A stretch of 18,584 nt of DNA, from NCBI GenBank assembly GCA_030149115.1, contig JASBSE010000340.1, positions 1-18,584 of the forward strand, written 5' to 3'. A program made the translations under genes and the position numbers. Position 1 is the first letter of the stretch, and every line of letters starts with the position of its first letter. Under the pieces are notes generated by a model that searched no databases, was not told the DNA's origin, and saw nothing but the letters and a program-made list of their open reading frames with translations. Source of the DNA: Winogradskyella sp. (GTDB taxonomy: Bacteria > Bacteroidota > Bacteroidia > Flavobacteriales > Flavobacteriaceae). This document shows, one piece after another, positions 1 to 5,838 of the stretch.

Positions 1-1
1 T

Positions 2-166
2 GTTGTTCCATTTTTGGTTGAAGAAATGTTAAAGAGTAATGGTGGAATTTACACTAAAAAAGCAGACTGGAGTCCTTATGCGGTCGAAGATGGTTTATTA
101 ATAACTGGACAAAATCCTGCATCTTCAGAACCAGTTGCCGAACTATTACTAGAAAAGTTAAAGTAA
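2..166 (+). CDS. DJ-1/PfpI (type 1 glutamine amidotransferase-like) protein, 3' end only
   Basis: Only the last 54 codons are in the window, ending with TAA at 164-166; the start lies to the left. The C-terminal reading frame contains the motif ITGQNPASS followed by a short helix ending in LLLEKLK, which is the characteristic ending of the DJ-1/PfpI superfamily branch that includes Hsp31-like and YDR533C-like proteins. Members act as cytosolic glyoxalase/deglycase-like or stress-response proteins. The nucleophile cysteine would lie upstream of the window, so activity cannot be judged. The gene reads toward the recombinase module and has its own terminator immediately downstream. It looks like ordinary chromosomal DNA and probably marks sequence outside the mobile region. 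Confidence 0.85.
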   Translation, partial: VVPFLVEEMLKSNGGIYTKKADWSPYAVEDGLLITGQNPASSEPVAELLLEKLK

Positions 167-193
167 AAACTACTCACAACAACGTGTATAAGT

Positions 194-240
194 AATAGCG
201 ACTTGGTTTTTTAATTCAAGTCGCTATTCTTTTTTATTTT
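194..240 (+). terminator. Rho-independent terminator of the DJ-1/PfpI gene
   Basis: A perfect 12-bp inverted repeat, AATAGCGACTTG (194-205) and CAAGTCGCTATT (217-228), encloses an 11-nt loop and is followed by a T-rich tract (230-240). It lies 28 nt after the stop codon of the plus-strand gene. Confidence 0.9.
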
Positions 241-602
241 GTAAATTACTTTCCAAAAGTGATCGCAAAAATTTCGCTAATACTCATACACAAATACGTT
301 AAAAAGAATAACTAAAAGCTCGCCTTTTTTACTATTAGTAACAAGTTATTCAAATCTAATATTAATGTTTGAACATTATATATTGATTTAATTTATCTCA
401 GGCAAAACCAAAATTGTGCTGGTTGACACTACCTATGTTTTTAATTTTCGTTTACTAAAAAAACTCTTAGTAACCATTAATGACCCTTTAAATTAATAAC
501 TGTTTTTGATGGTAGCTACTTATGGTCTTAACTTAATACAAAGTGCTAGTAACTGTCCATGTACCGAAGGTAGCAATCAGAGTTATTATAGATTATAAAA
601 TG
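241..602. other. AT-rich intergenic stretch at the left side of the recombinase module
   Basis: No convincing gene, RNA or strong terminator is visible here. It lies between the convergent DJ-1/PfpI gene and the last gene of the minus-strand module, so the left boundary of any mobile element should fall here or beyond the window. It holds a weak 7-bp inverted repeat (TTACTAA 452-458 with TTAGTAA 467-473), several GGTAGC/GCTACC words, and one copy of a 13-nt imperfect repeat described separately. I found no copy of the tRNA 3' end, which would be the expected distal attachment site. Confidence 0.5.
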
Positions 603-620
603 CTATTGGTTGGCGCTACC
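421..620 (+). repeat. Pair of 13-nt imperfect direct repeats, GGTTGRCRCTACC
   Basis: GGTTGACACTACC at 421-433 and GGTTGGCGCTACC at 608-620 agree at 11 of 13 positions; both differences are A/G. The second copy overlaps the end of the small four-cysteine gene. The central word TTGACACT also occurs at 3061-3068, inside the start of the integrase gene. The repeats could be recombinase binding sites near the left end of the module, but two copies of this length in AT-rich DNA may also be chance. Confidence 0.3.
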
Positions 621-1043
621 AGCATTAGATAAATATACCAAGCTACTATTTAAAACATCATAAAAAGGTATTTCACCTCGACTATTTGGAGCTAAATTTT
701 GGATTGGCAGATATCTGTAACCTAATGTTTCAATTAGTTTTTTAATATCTCCTTTAGTGGCTGGCTTCTTATCCTCAGGTGTTAAAATTGTTATCAATTT
801 TTCAGCAAGTATTGAACCAGCAGCCGCATTACCAATGCCAGCTAAGTTAATTTTTTCTGAAGCTTTTGGTTGTTCGGCTGTATCAGGCAAAGTCTCTTTT
901 GCTAAAATAGTTGAACTATTTGTTTTCCTAGCATGAAAATCCTTGGAACGACAAGTATTACTGCAATACTTCTGAACTCTTCGTCTCTTGGGCTCGAATT
1001 CTTTGTAACAGTATTTACAGATGTAATACTTAGTATCTTTCAT
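603..1043 (-). CDS. Small four-cysteine putative zinc-binding protein of the recombinase module
   Basis: I do not recognise the family. From the ATG at 1043 the protein has 146 residues. Its N-terminus has two cysteine pairs, C9-x2-C12 and C27-x3-C31, separated by a basic stretch (KRRR around residues 19-22), which resembles a small treble-clef or FCS/MYM-like zinc finger that could bind nucleic acid. A glycine/alanine-rich piece (GIGNAAAG) follows, then a mixed C-terminus. A TTG 13 codons upstream (1082) could start a longer product, but those codons run through two perfect palindromes and look like regulatory DNA, so I prefer the ATG. The gene is last of three co-oriented genes behind the integrase. 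A role as excisionase-like or regulatory DNA-binding partner is inference only. Confidence 0.7.
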   Translation of the reverse strand: MKDTKYYICKYCYKEFEPKRRRVQKYCSNTCRSKDFHARKTNSSTILAKETLPDTAEQPKASEKINLAGIGNAAAGSILAEKLITILTPEDKKPATKGDIKKLIETLGYRYLPIQNLAPNSRGEIPFYDVLNSSLVYLSNAGSANQ

Positions 1044-1055
1044 TTTGCATAAAAT

Positions 1056-1076
1056 AAACGTTTGTTTTACGTAAAA
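1056..1076. promoter_or_regulatory. Two adjacent perfect palindromes upstream of the four-cysteine gene
   Basis: AAACGTTT (1056-1063) and TTTTACGTAAAA (1065-1076) are both perfect palindromes separated by one base. They lie 13-33 nt upstream of the ATG at 1043, in the gap after the 225-residue gene. The placement fits an operator, possibly for the downstream protein itself or for a recombinase accessory factor. No clear -7 element was found with them. Confidence 0.35.
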
Positions 1077-1090
1077 TAGCAATTTTTCTA

Positions 1091-1768
1091 TTAACTTTTG
1101 TTATTAAGTGTTGTTAAATCCATACCAAAAACCGTATTCAAGAGATAAATATCTACTTCTTTTTCTGTTAACAATGGGATTTTGTTTTTTTTGGTTGCTA
1201 TTTTTTTTGTCTTCTTATTTCTTATAGTATCGAGTTGCTTTTCATCTATATTTATCTTTGGCTTTGGCGGAGGATATCCAAAAACACGTTCAAGATCAAC
1301 CTTTAATTTCCATTCTCCAAAGTGTTCTTGAATTTCCTTTTTATGTGCTACCAAAACACGATGCTGCATATCTAAAGCATTTTGTATTGCTGGTACATAG
1401 TTAACAGTTTCAAACCTAGCATATGTTTTTACTAGTTCTGTCAATCTTATGTAGGTATCTAGTTCAGTAAAATAATTATCTATTAAAAAACTTAATGCAT
1501 TTTTCTCTTCAAAAGATTTCATTTTAAGTAGTTCAAAAACATTAAGCTTTAATTCTCTTTCTTTTGATAATAATGCTATGGATCTAAAACCACTTGTGAT
1601 ATATTTTGGTTCACCACTGCTACTTATATGTACAAGATTACTAGTCATTCTTATCTCATCCAATACTCTTAACTCTTCACCTGATTGCTGTTCAAGTAAT
1701 TTTCTAGATATATAGAATATAATATTACAGTTAACTCGTTTTAATAATATTTCCATACTATTATTCAT
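1091..1768 (-). CDS. Unrecognised 225-residue protein, translationally coupled to the integrase
   Basis: No known domain is recognised. The start ATG (1766-1768) lies only two bases after the integrase stop codon (1771-1773), which points to co-transcription and translational coupling; an alternative in-frame ATG is at codon 5. The protein appears soluble and mostly helical with no signal peptide or membrane segment. The middle (about residues 70-150) is rich in L, E and K, and a proline-containing patch (YPPPKPK, about 165-171) is followed by a strongly basic stretch (about 182-197, with KTKKIATKK) that could contact nucleic acid. The tight coupling suggests a function connected with recombination or maintenance of the module, but this is inference from position. 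AT content matches its two neighbours. Confidence 0.75.
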   Translation of the reverse strand: MNNSMEILLKRVNCNIIFYISRKLLEQQSGEELRVLDEIRMTSNLVHISSSGEPKYITSGFRSIALLSKERELKLNVFELLKMKSFEEKNALSFLIDNYFTELDTYIRLTELVKTYARFETVNYVPAIQNALDMQHRVLVAHKKEIQEHFGEWKLKVDLERVFGYPPPKPKINIDEKQLDTIRNKKTKKIATKKNKIPLLTEKEVDIYLLNTVFGMDLTTLNNKS

Positions 1769-1770
1769 AG

Positions 1771-3099
1771 TTATGACTTCAATAATTTAGAATAGTCCTC
1801 TGGTAATTCTGCATCAATGTCTCTTAGATATTTATTCAATGCCGCCATGGTTGTATGACCCGTTATATCCATTAGCTTACTTTTAGCTTCATTTGTGGAT
1901 AGATTCTTTCTTAAAGCTCGATAAAGTTTTGTAATAAAAGTGTGTCTAAAACTGTAAAGCCCATAGTTCTCATTATACCCAAATTGATCTTTAATGACCT
2001 TTTTGAAGCGTTTGCTGAAATAATCTCTTCGATTAATCAGTTTGGCATCCCAAGTACCACCAATCCCCTCAGGTGTAAATAATAGATCATTTTCATTTAG
2101 GTGAGTGATATCAGGAATTGCTTTGATTAATATATCTGGTATAATTTTGGTTTTAAGAACTTTATTTTTGGCTTGAAAACGTAGTTTGCGTTCTTCAATA
2201 TCGATGTCTTTAATCCTTAATCTACAAACTTCAATTGGTCTTAGCATATTGTAGGATATAAACTTTATATAAAGCAATAAAAGTTTGTCGTTGTTTTCAA
2301 GGTAATTGAATATAGACTCTTGTTCCTTTGGTGAATATGTTTTATGTCGTTTGGGCTTCGATCTAATCGTTTTTATCTGGCTAATGAAATTTTTAGTAAT
2401 TATTTCATTGTCCTCAAGTACTTGAAAAATACTGCTCAAAACCGTACGGTAGTTATTACGATTTCTTGGTGATGTACTTAATTGCATATGATTTAGAAAC
2501 TCAACAACCATTTTTTTATTTATCTGGTTGATGTCAGCAACCGTTTCATAGTGGTTGAGCAACCACTTTTGAAATTGGTTGATACGGCTCTTATAATCAC
2601 TAAGTGTAGTAGTACTCACAATATTGGTCTTTAATAGAATGGCTTTATCAAACGCCTCTTTTACTGAAACAATGTTGTTAGCTGGTTTTGGCTTAATAAT
2701 ATTTACCTCTTCAACCAAAGATTCTGGTTGCTCTTTTTCTATATTATTTGGTTGAACAGTTTTTGGGTTTTGTTTGTTCTTATGCAACTCTGTATTATCT
2801 TGAAATGGACTATAACCCTCTTTTAATAGTTTTAAAAGACGTTTCCTATACAGGTTTAAAGCAGTGTAACGCTCAGTCTTGGTCTTAAAACGGTTAGTCT
2901 TGCCATAAATATTCTTCATCCGTTGAAGTTTGCCTGTTTCTGGATTACGATACGAGAAATAAACGTACCAACGTTTGGTAAGGTCCCCGTGGGCATCGAA
3001 GATTTTTGGTTCTGAAAATTTAGTAGTGTGTTCCAAATCGTGTTCTAAAACGTGTTCATTTTGACACTCTAAGGTAACCAATTTGTAAATAGTTTGCAT
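1771..3099 (-). CDS. Tyrosine recombinase/integrase next to tRNA-fMet
   Basis: Phage-type integrase of 442 residues, catalysing site-specific strand exchange through a 3'-phosphotyrosine intermediate. In order: an N-terminal arm-type DNA-binding domain (about 28-100, with WYVYFSYRNPETGK), a low-complexity linker (about 102-140), a SAM-like core-binding domain (about 144-240), and a catalytic domain (about 250-430). Visible active-site residues are R287 (MLRPIE), K311/K313, Y382-S-F-R385-H386, G414-H415 and nucleophile Y424 (NKYL). The first residue of the HxxR box is tyrosine, a substitution I recall as common in Bacteroidota integrases. The set looks complete, so the enzyme is probably active. 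It starts at the 3' side of an initiator tRNA gene in the same orientation, the usual arrangement for tRNA-targeting elements. The start codon touches the tRNA terminator, and the next in-frame Met is codon 61, inside the arm domain, so the start is kept although the first 28 residues (with EHVLEHDLEH) look atypical. Confidence 0.93.
   Translation of the reverse strand: MQTIYKLVTLECQNEHVLEHDLEHTTKFSEPKIFDAHGDLTKRWYVYFSYRNPETGKLQRMKNIYGKTNRFKTKTERYTALNLYRKRLLKLLKEGYSPFQDNTELHKNKQNPKTVQPNNIEKEQPESLVEEVNIIKPKPANNIVSVKEAFDKAILLKTNIVSTTTLSDYKSRINQFQKWLLNHYETVADINQINKKMVVEFLNHMQLSTSPRNRNNYRTVLSSIFQVLEDNEIITKNFISQIKTIRSKPKRHKTYSPKEQESIFNYLENNDKLLLLYIKFISYNMLRPIEVCRLRIKDIDIEERKLRFQAKNKVLKTKIIPDILIKAIPDITHLNENDLLFTPEGIGGTWDAKLINRRDYFSKRFKKVIKDQFGYNENYGLYSFRHTFITKLYRALRKNLSTNEAKSKLMDITGHTTMAALNKYLRDIDAELPEDYSKLLKS
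3028..3057 (-). repeat. Three GAACAC hexamers at an exact 12-bp period
   Basis: On the plus strand GTGTTC occurs at 3028-3033, 3040-3045 and 3052-3057, exactly 12 bp apart; on the coding strand these are GAACAC words lying within the first 25 codons of the integrase gene. They encode the repetitive EHVLEHDLEH piece that precedes the arm DNA-binding domain. Phased short repeats next to an integrase gene and its tRNA target are the expected look of arm-type integrase binding sites, but this is inference. One further GTGTTC occurs alone at 1322-1327. Confidence 0.45.
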
Positions 3100-3100
3100 A

Positions 3101-3130
3101 AAAAAACGGTTTAGAGTGAACTAAACCGTT
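3101..3130 (-). terminator. Rho-independent terminator of tRNA-fMet, abutting the integrase start
   Basis: On the minus strand AACGGTTTAG (3130-3121), a 6-nt loop and CTAAACCGTT (3114-3105) form a perfect 10-bp stem, followed by a T run down to position 3100. It is 24 nt after the tRNA 3' end. The integrase ATG occupies 3099-3097, so the T run runs directly into the start codon. Confidence 0.88.
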
Positions 3131-3154
3131 GATTTTGTTGCGATTTTTACTTAG

Positions 3155-3227
<73 letters not shown>

Positions 3228-3238
3228 ATATTGGACTG

Positions 3239-3268
3239 CAAATATACAATGCTTTTTAGATTTGACAA
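3239..3268 (-). promoter_or_regulatory. Promoter of tRNA-fMet
   Basis: On the minus strand TTG (3268-3266) is followed after 19 nt by TATATTTG (3246-3239), an exact match to the Bacteroidota -7 consensus TAnnTTTG. It ends 11 nt before the tRNA 5' end at 3227, as expected for a start of transcription just ahead of the tRNA. Confidence 0.75.
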
Positions 3269-3277
3269 GTTTTAATC

Positions 3278-3311
3278 AAAAAAAAACACTCAAATAATTT
3301 CTGAGTGCTTT
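3278..3311 (-). terminator. Terminator of the leucine-rich-repeat gene
   Basis: On the minus strand CACTCA (3307-3302) and TGAGTG (3292-3287) form a short stem with a 9-nt loop, followed by nine T (3286-3278). It lies about 30 nt past the stop codon of the LRR gene and ends before the tRNA promoter. Confidence 0.7.
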
Positions 3312-3340
3312 TCATATCATATCATGGCTAGAAATAATTC

Positions 3341-4189
3341 TTAATTGTCATCGTCCTCATCTTCGGAATCCAAAGTTGCCAACGCACCTTTCATATTTAC
3401 TTCATCTAAATCAAAATCAACAATATTTGGTAATTTATCCTTTAGAGCTGCATAATTTCCTTTAAAACCATTATTACTTAATAGTAAGGTTTTAAGATTT
3501 GATAGTTGCGCTAATTCACCAGGTAAATTTCCATAAAATGCATTATTAGAAAGTACTAACTCTTCTAACTGAGTTAATTCACCTATAGTAGTTGGGATGG
3601 TTCCCAATAAACTATTATCAAATAAACTCAATACTTTTAGTGATTTAAGATTAGATATACTTGTCGGCAATTTCCCCATCAATTGGTTACTGCTTAAAAT
3701 TAAACTTTCCAATTTTGTTAAATCACCTATAGAACTTGGAATTTCACCACCAAAGTTGTTATTATACAACTCTAATGTTTTAAGATTTTCCATTCGACCT
3801 ATATCTGATGGTAAAGTACCAGAAAAATTATTTGAGAACAACTGAAGCGTTTCTAACTTAGTCATACTCGTTAGTGTCTTTGGTAATTCACCTTCTAATT
3901 TATTGAATGCCAAATTCAAATCTTTTAGCGAGGTTAGCTGAGATATTTCATCAGGTAATCTACCGGAAAGATTATTGAAACTCAGATTAATTGCAACTAC
4001 TTCATCGTTCTCAATGGTTAAACCATACCAGTCTGTTAATGGTTGATCTAAATCCCAAGACGTATTCCAGGCATCACCATTGGTTGCGTTATAAAGTGCT
4101 ACTAGTGCGTCTTTTTGTCTTTGAGAAACGTTGGCATATGTAAAAACAGAAAGCAAGCAACATAGTAGGGTTAGTTTTAAAGTTTTCAT
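3341..4189 (-). CDS. Secreted plant-type leucine-rich-repeat protein with acidic tail
   Basis: A 282-residue exported protein. Residues 1-19 form a signal peptide (MKTLKLTLLCCLLSVFTYA), with cleavage likely before NVSQ. Residues about 22-60 are the N-terminal cap often found in bacterial and plant LRR proteins (QKDALVALYNATNG, then WNTSWD). About eight consecutive 24-residue repeats of the plant-specific type (LxxLxLxxNxLxGxIP) follow, plus a degenerate last one. The protein ends in a strongly acidic tail (DSEDEDDDN). No C-terminal type IX sorting domain, lipobox or membrane anchor is visible, so it is predicted to be periplasmic or released by another route. LRR folds of this kind mediate protein or glycan binding; the ligand is unknown. 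It stands alone, with its own promoter candidate and terminator. Confidence 0.9.
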   Translation of the reverse strand: MKTLKLTLLCCLLSVFTYANVSQRQKDALVALYNATNGDAWNTSWDLDQPLTDWYGLTIENDEVVAINLSFNNLSGRLPDEISQLTSLKDLNLAFNKLEGELPKTLTSMTKLETLQLFSNNFSGTLPSDIGRMENLKTLELYNNNFGGEIPSSIGDLTKLESLILSSNQLMGKLPTSISNLKSLKVLSLFDNSLLGTIPTTIGELTQLEELVLSNNAFYGNLPGELAQLSNLKTLLLSNNGFKGNYAALKDKLPNIVDFDLDEVNMKGALATLDSEDEDDDN

Positions 4190-4225
4190 AATAGCTAGAT
4201 TTTGTGGAGGGGCACATAAACTATT

Positions 4226-4256
4226 CGAAAATAGGCACTTATACCTTAAACTGCAA
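4226..4256 (-). promoter_or_regulatory. Candidate promoter of the LRR gene
   Basis: On the minus strand TTG (4256-4254), 20 nt, then TATTTTCG (4233-4226), one mismatch from TAnnTTTG. It leaves a leader of about 30 nt before the ATG at 4189. A small dyad, CTATT-CGAA-AATAG (4221-4234), overlaps the -7 element. The rest of the gap 4190-4322 holds only weak AT-rich hairpins. Confidence 0.45.
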
Positions 4257-4322
4257 ATTTTTTCGATGAACTACACAATTTAAAATATTAAATAACTGAT
4301 TTACAGTATTTTAGGTTTTTGT

Positions 4323-4505
4323 TTATTGTTCTAAACTCTCAACTTGAAAATTTACTATTTGTTGTTGCTCTGTAATCACAGAAATCTGAATAGGATTGCA
4401 GCAAATTTCACAATCCTCAATGTAAGTTTGCTGGTTTTGGGACACATCTACAAGCATAGATATTTGTTCCCAACAGTAAGGACATTGAAAAAAGTGCTCT
4501 TCCAT
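4323..4505 (-). CDS. CPXCG-motif cysteine-rich small protein
   Basis: A 60-residue protein with two cysteine knuckles, C8-P-Y-C11 near the start and C32-x2-C35 (plus C36) in the middle, forming a likely zinc ribbon. Length and motif match the CPXCG-motif cysteine-rich protein family, which is widespread and of unknown function; family members are small cytosolic proteins. Its ATG lies 13 nt after the stop of the TolC-like gene, so it is probably the last gene of the efflux operon. Whether it has any part in efflux, for example as a metal or redox sensor, cannot be told from the sequence; simple read-through placement is equally possible. Confidence 0.88.
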   Translation of the reverse strand: MEEHFFQCPYCWEQISMLVDVSQNQQTYIEDCEICCNPIQISVITEQQQIVNFQVESLEQ

Positions 4506-4518
4506 TCTTTAGCTGTTT

Positions 4519-5838
4519 TTAGAATTGAACATTCAGCAACTCACCACTAATTTGAAGCAACGTCAACTCAGCCAATTTTGCATCGTATTTTGCTTGGCTT
4601 CGGCTTAATTCTGCGTTCAACAAATTGATTTGGGCCTGTCTAAATTCAATTGAATTGACTTGCCCAATTTTGAATTTTTCCTGGGTTCTATCAAAGTTAT
4701 TCTGAGCTGTGATTATATTCTTCTCTTGAATATTATAGATATCAAGCTTGTTCATATAATCATCCCACGCATTATTGAAATCGCGCTCAATGCTCAATAG
4801 GATATTTTCTTTTTGAAGTTGTTGTGTTTCAAGATTAATCTTTGCATTTCTTACTCTGTTGATGGTTGCTCCTCCATCAAACAAATTCCAACTTAAATTA
4901 ATACCGCCTGATAATCCTGTATTAGTCGATGTGGTTAAAAACGATGCTGCGTTGTTGTTGTTTTTGTTCCAGCCGTAAGAACCCGTTAAACCTATAGTTG
5001 GTAGATATGCCGATTGACCAGAATTAATATCTAACTTACTTATTGCAATGTTTTTTTCGGTTTGAAGTAAAGCCACATTTCGACGTTTTGCCTGCTGAAA
5101 TAAGCTATCCTTTTGAAATTGTAATGTAAAGTCCACTTCGGTTTCTACATTGTAATCTTCTATAAATGTTTCACCTAACACCAATTTCAAATCACGCTTT
5201 GCGTTTTTTAATTGTTGCTTTGTATTGATGATATTGATACTATCGTTATTGATATCTACTTCAGCATTTAAAACTTCGAGCTTTGTGTTTTGTCCATACT
5301 CAAATTGATATTCAGCTCTAACCAATCGGTCTTTAGTAACACCTAGAGTCTCCTCTAAAGTGCTTAAATTATCAGACAATTGCGCCACATTGTAGTACAC
5401 CGAAAACATTTGAATAATTGTATTTTCAATAGTCTCTCTTGCTTGTAACTCGGTTAGTTGATACTGTTCCTTCAAACGTTTGTAATTGTAGCGTCTACCT
5501 AAACCATCAAATAAGGTGTAGTTAAGGTTAACGCTAGCGTTATATCTTGAGCTTTCTGCCCCATTTAAAACAGTAACTTCTCCATTTGAAAATTCAGCCT
5601 CAGTATTATCTAAATTGTAGGTAGCACCAGCGTTACCCGTAACAGTTGGCAGATAACCTGAGTTTAAAATACTCGTATTATTCTCTGCAATAGCAACATC
5701 ATTCTTGGCGATTTGTACACCATAATTATTTTCTAACGCTTTAGAAACAGCTTCTTCTTTTGTTAGTACATTTTGGGCTTGTAGATTTACGGAACATAAA
5801 ACGCCCAAGACAATCAATATCTTCTTAGTGATCTTCAT
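4519..5838 (-). CDS. TolC-family outer membrane efflux protein
   Basis: Outer membrane exit duct of the tripartite efflux system. The mature part shows two outer membrane efflux protein repeats: the first begins around LTKEEAVSKALENNYGVQIA, the second around residues 245-300, each with long helices that build the periplasmic tunnel and strands that form the barrel (for example NYTLFDG and LSWNLFDGG, typical TolC strand ends). I start at the ATG at 5838, giving 439 residues and a clean signal peptide (KKILIVLGVLCSVNLQA, cleaved before QNVL); an ATG three codons upstream (5847) is also possible. The start overlaps the end of the RND pump gene by 14 nt (23 nt from the upstream ATG), so the two are translationally coupled. 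It is the third gene of the operon, in the order usual for such systems. Confidence 0.95.
   Translation of the reverse strand: MKITKKILIVLGVLCSVNLQAQNVLTKEEAVSKALENNYGVQIAKNDVAIAENNTSILNSGYLPTVTGNAGATYNLDNTEAEFSNGEVTVLNGAESSRYNASVNLNYTLFDGLGRRYNYKRLKEQYQLTELQARETIENTIIQMFSVYYNVAQLSDNLSTLEETLGVTKDRLVRAEYQFEYGQNTKLEVLNAEVDINNDSINIINTKQQLKNAKRDLKLVLGETFIEDYNVETEVDFTLQFQKDSLFQQAKRRNVALLQTEKNIAISKLDINSGQSAYLPTIGLTGSYGWNKNNNNAASFLTTSTNTGLSGGINLSWNLFDGGATINRVRNAKINLETQQLQKENILLSIERDFNNAWDDYMNKLDIYNIQEKNIITAQNNFDRTQEKFKIGQVNSIEFRQAQINLLNAELSRSQAKYDAKLAELTLLQISGELLNVQF

Noticed and set aside
103..135. AACTGGAC (103-110) and GAACCAGT (128-135) match the tRNA T-arm words in the same order, suggesting an att copy.
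   Set aside because: They are separated by 17 nt instead of 2 and lie in the conserved ITGQNPASS coding region of the DJ-1/PfpI gene, so they are best explained by protein coding and chance.
452..473. TTACTAA/TTAGTAA hairpin as terminator of the minus-strand module.
   Set aside because: All-AT-rich 7-bp stem with an 8-nt loop and no suitable T run on the minus strand.
546..574. Stretch resembling the tRNA 3' side (TAGTAACTG...TACCGAA) as a degenerate attachment site.
   Set aside because: Alignment needs several gaps and mismatches and contains no uninterrupted match long enough to be meaningful.
603..3099. Tn554-like or recombinase-in-trio type transposon.
   Set aside because: Only one of the three genes has tyrosine recombinase motifs; the other two show none of the catalytic residues.
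4260..4320. AT-rich imperfect hairpin (AAATAACTG/CAGTATTT) after the CPXCG gene as the operon terminator.
   Set aside because: The stem has a bulge and almost no G:C pairs, and it lacks a clear T run, so it cannot be called a terminator.
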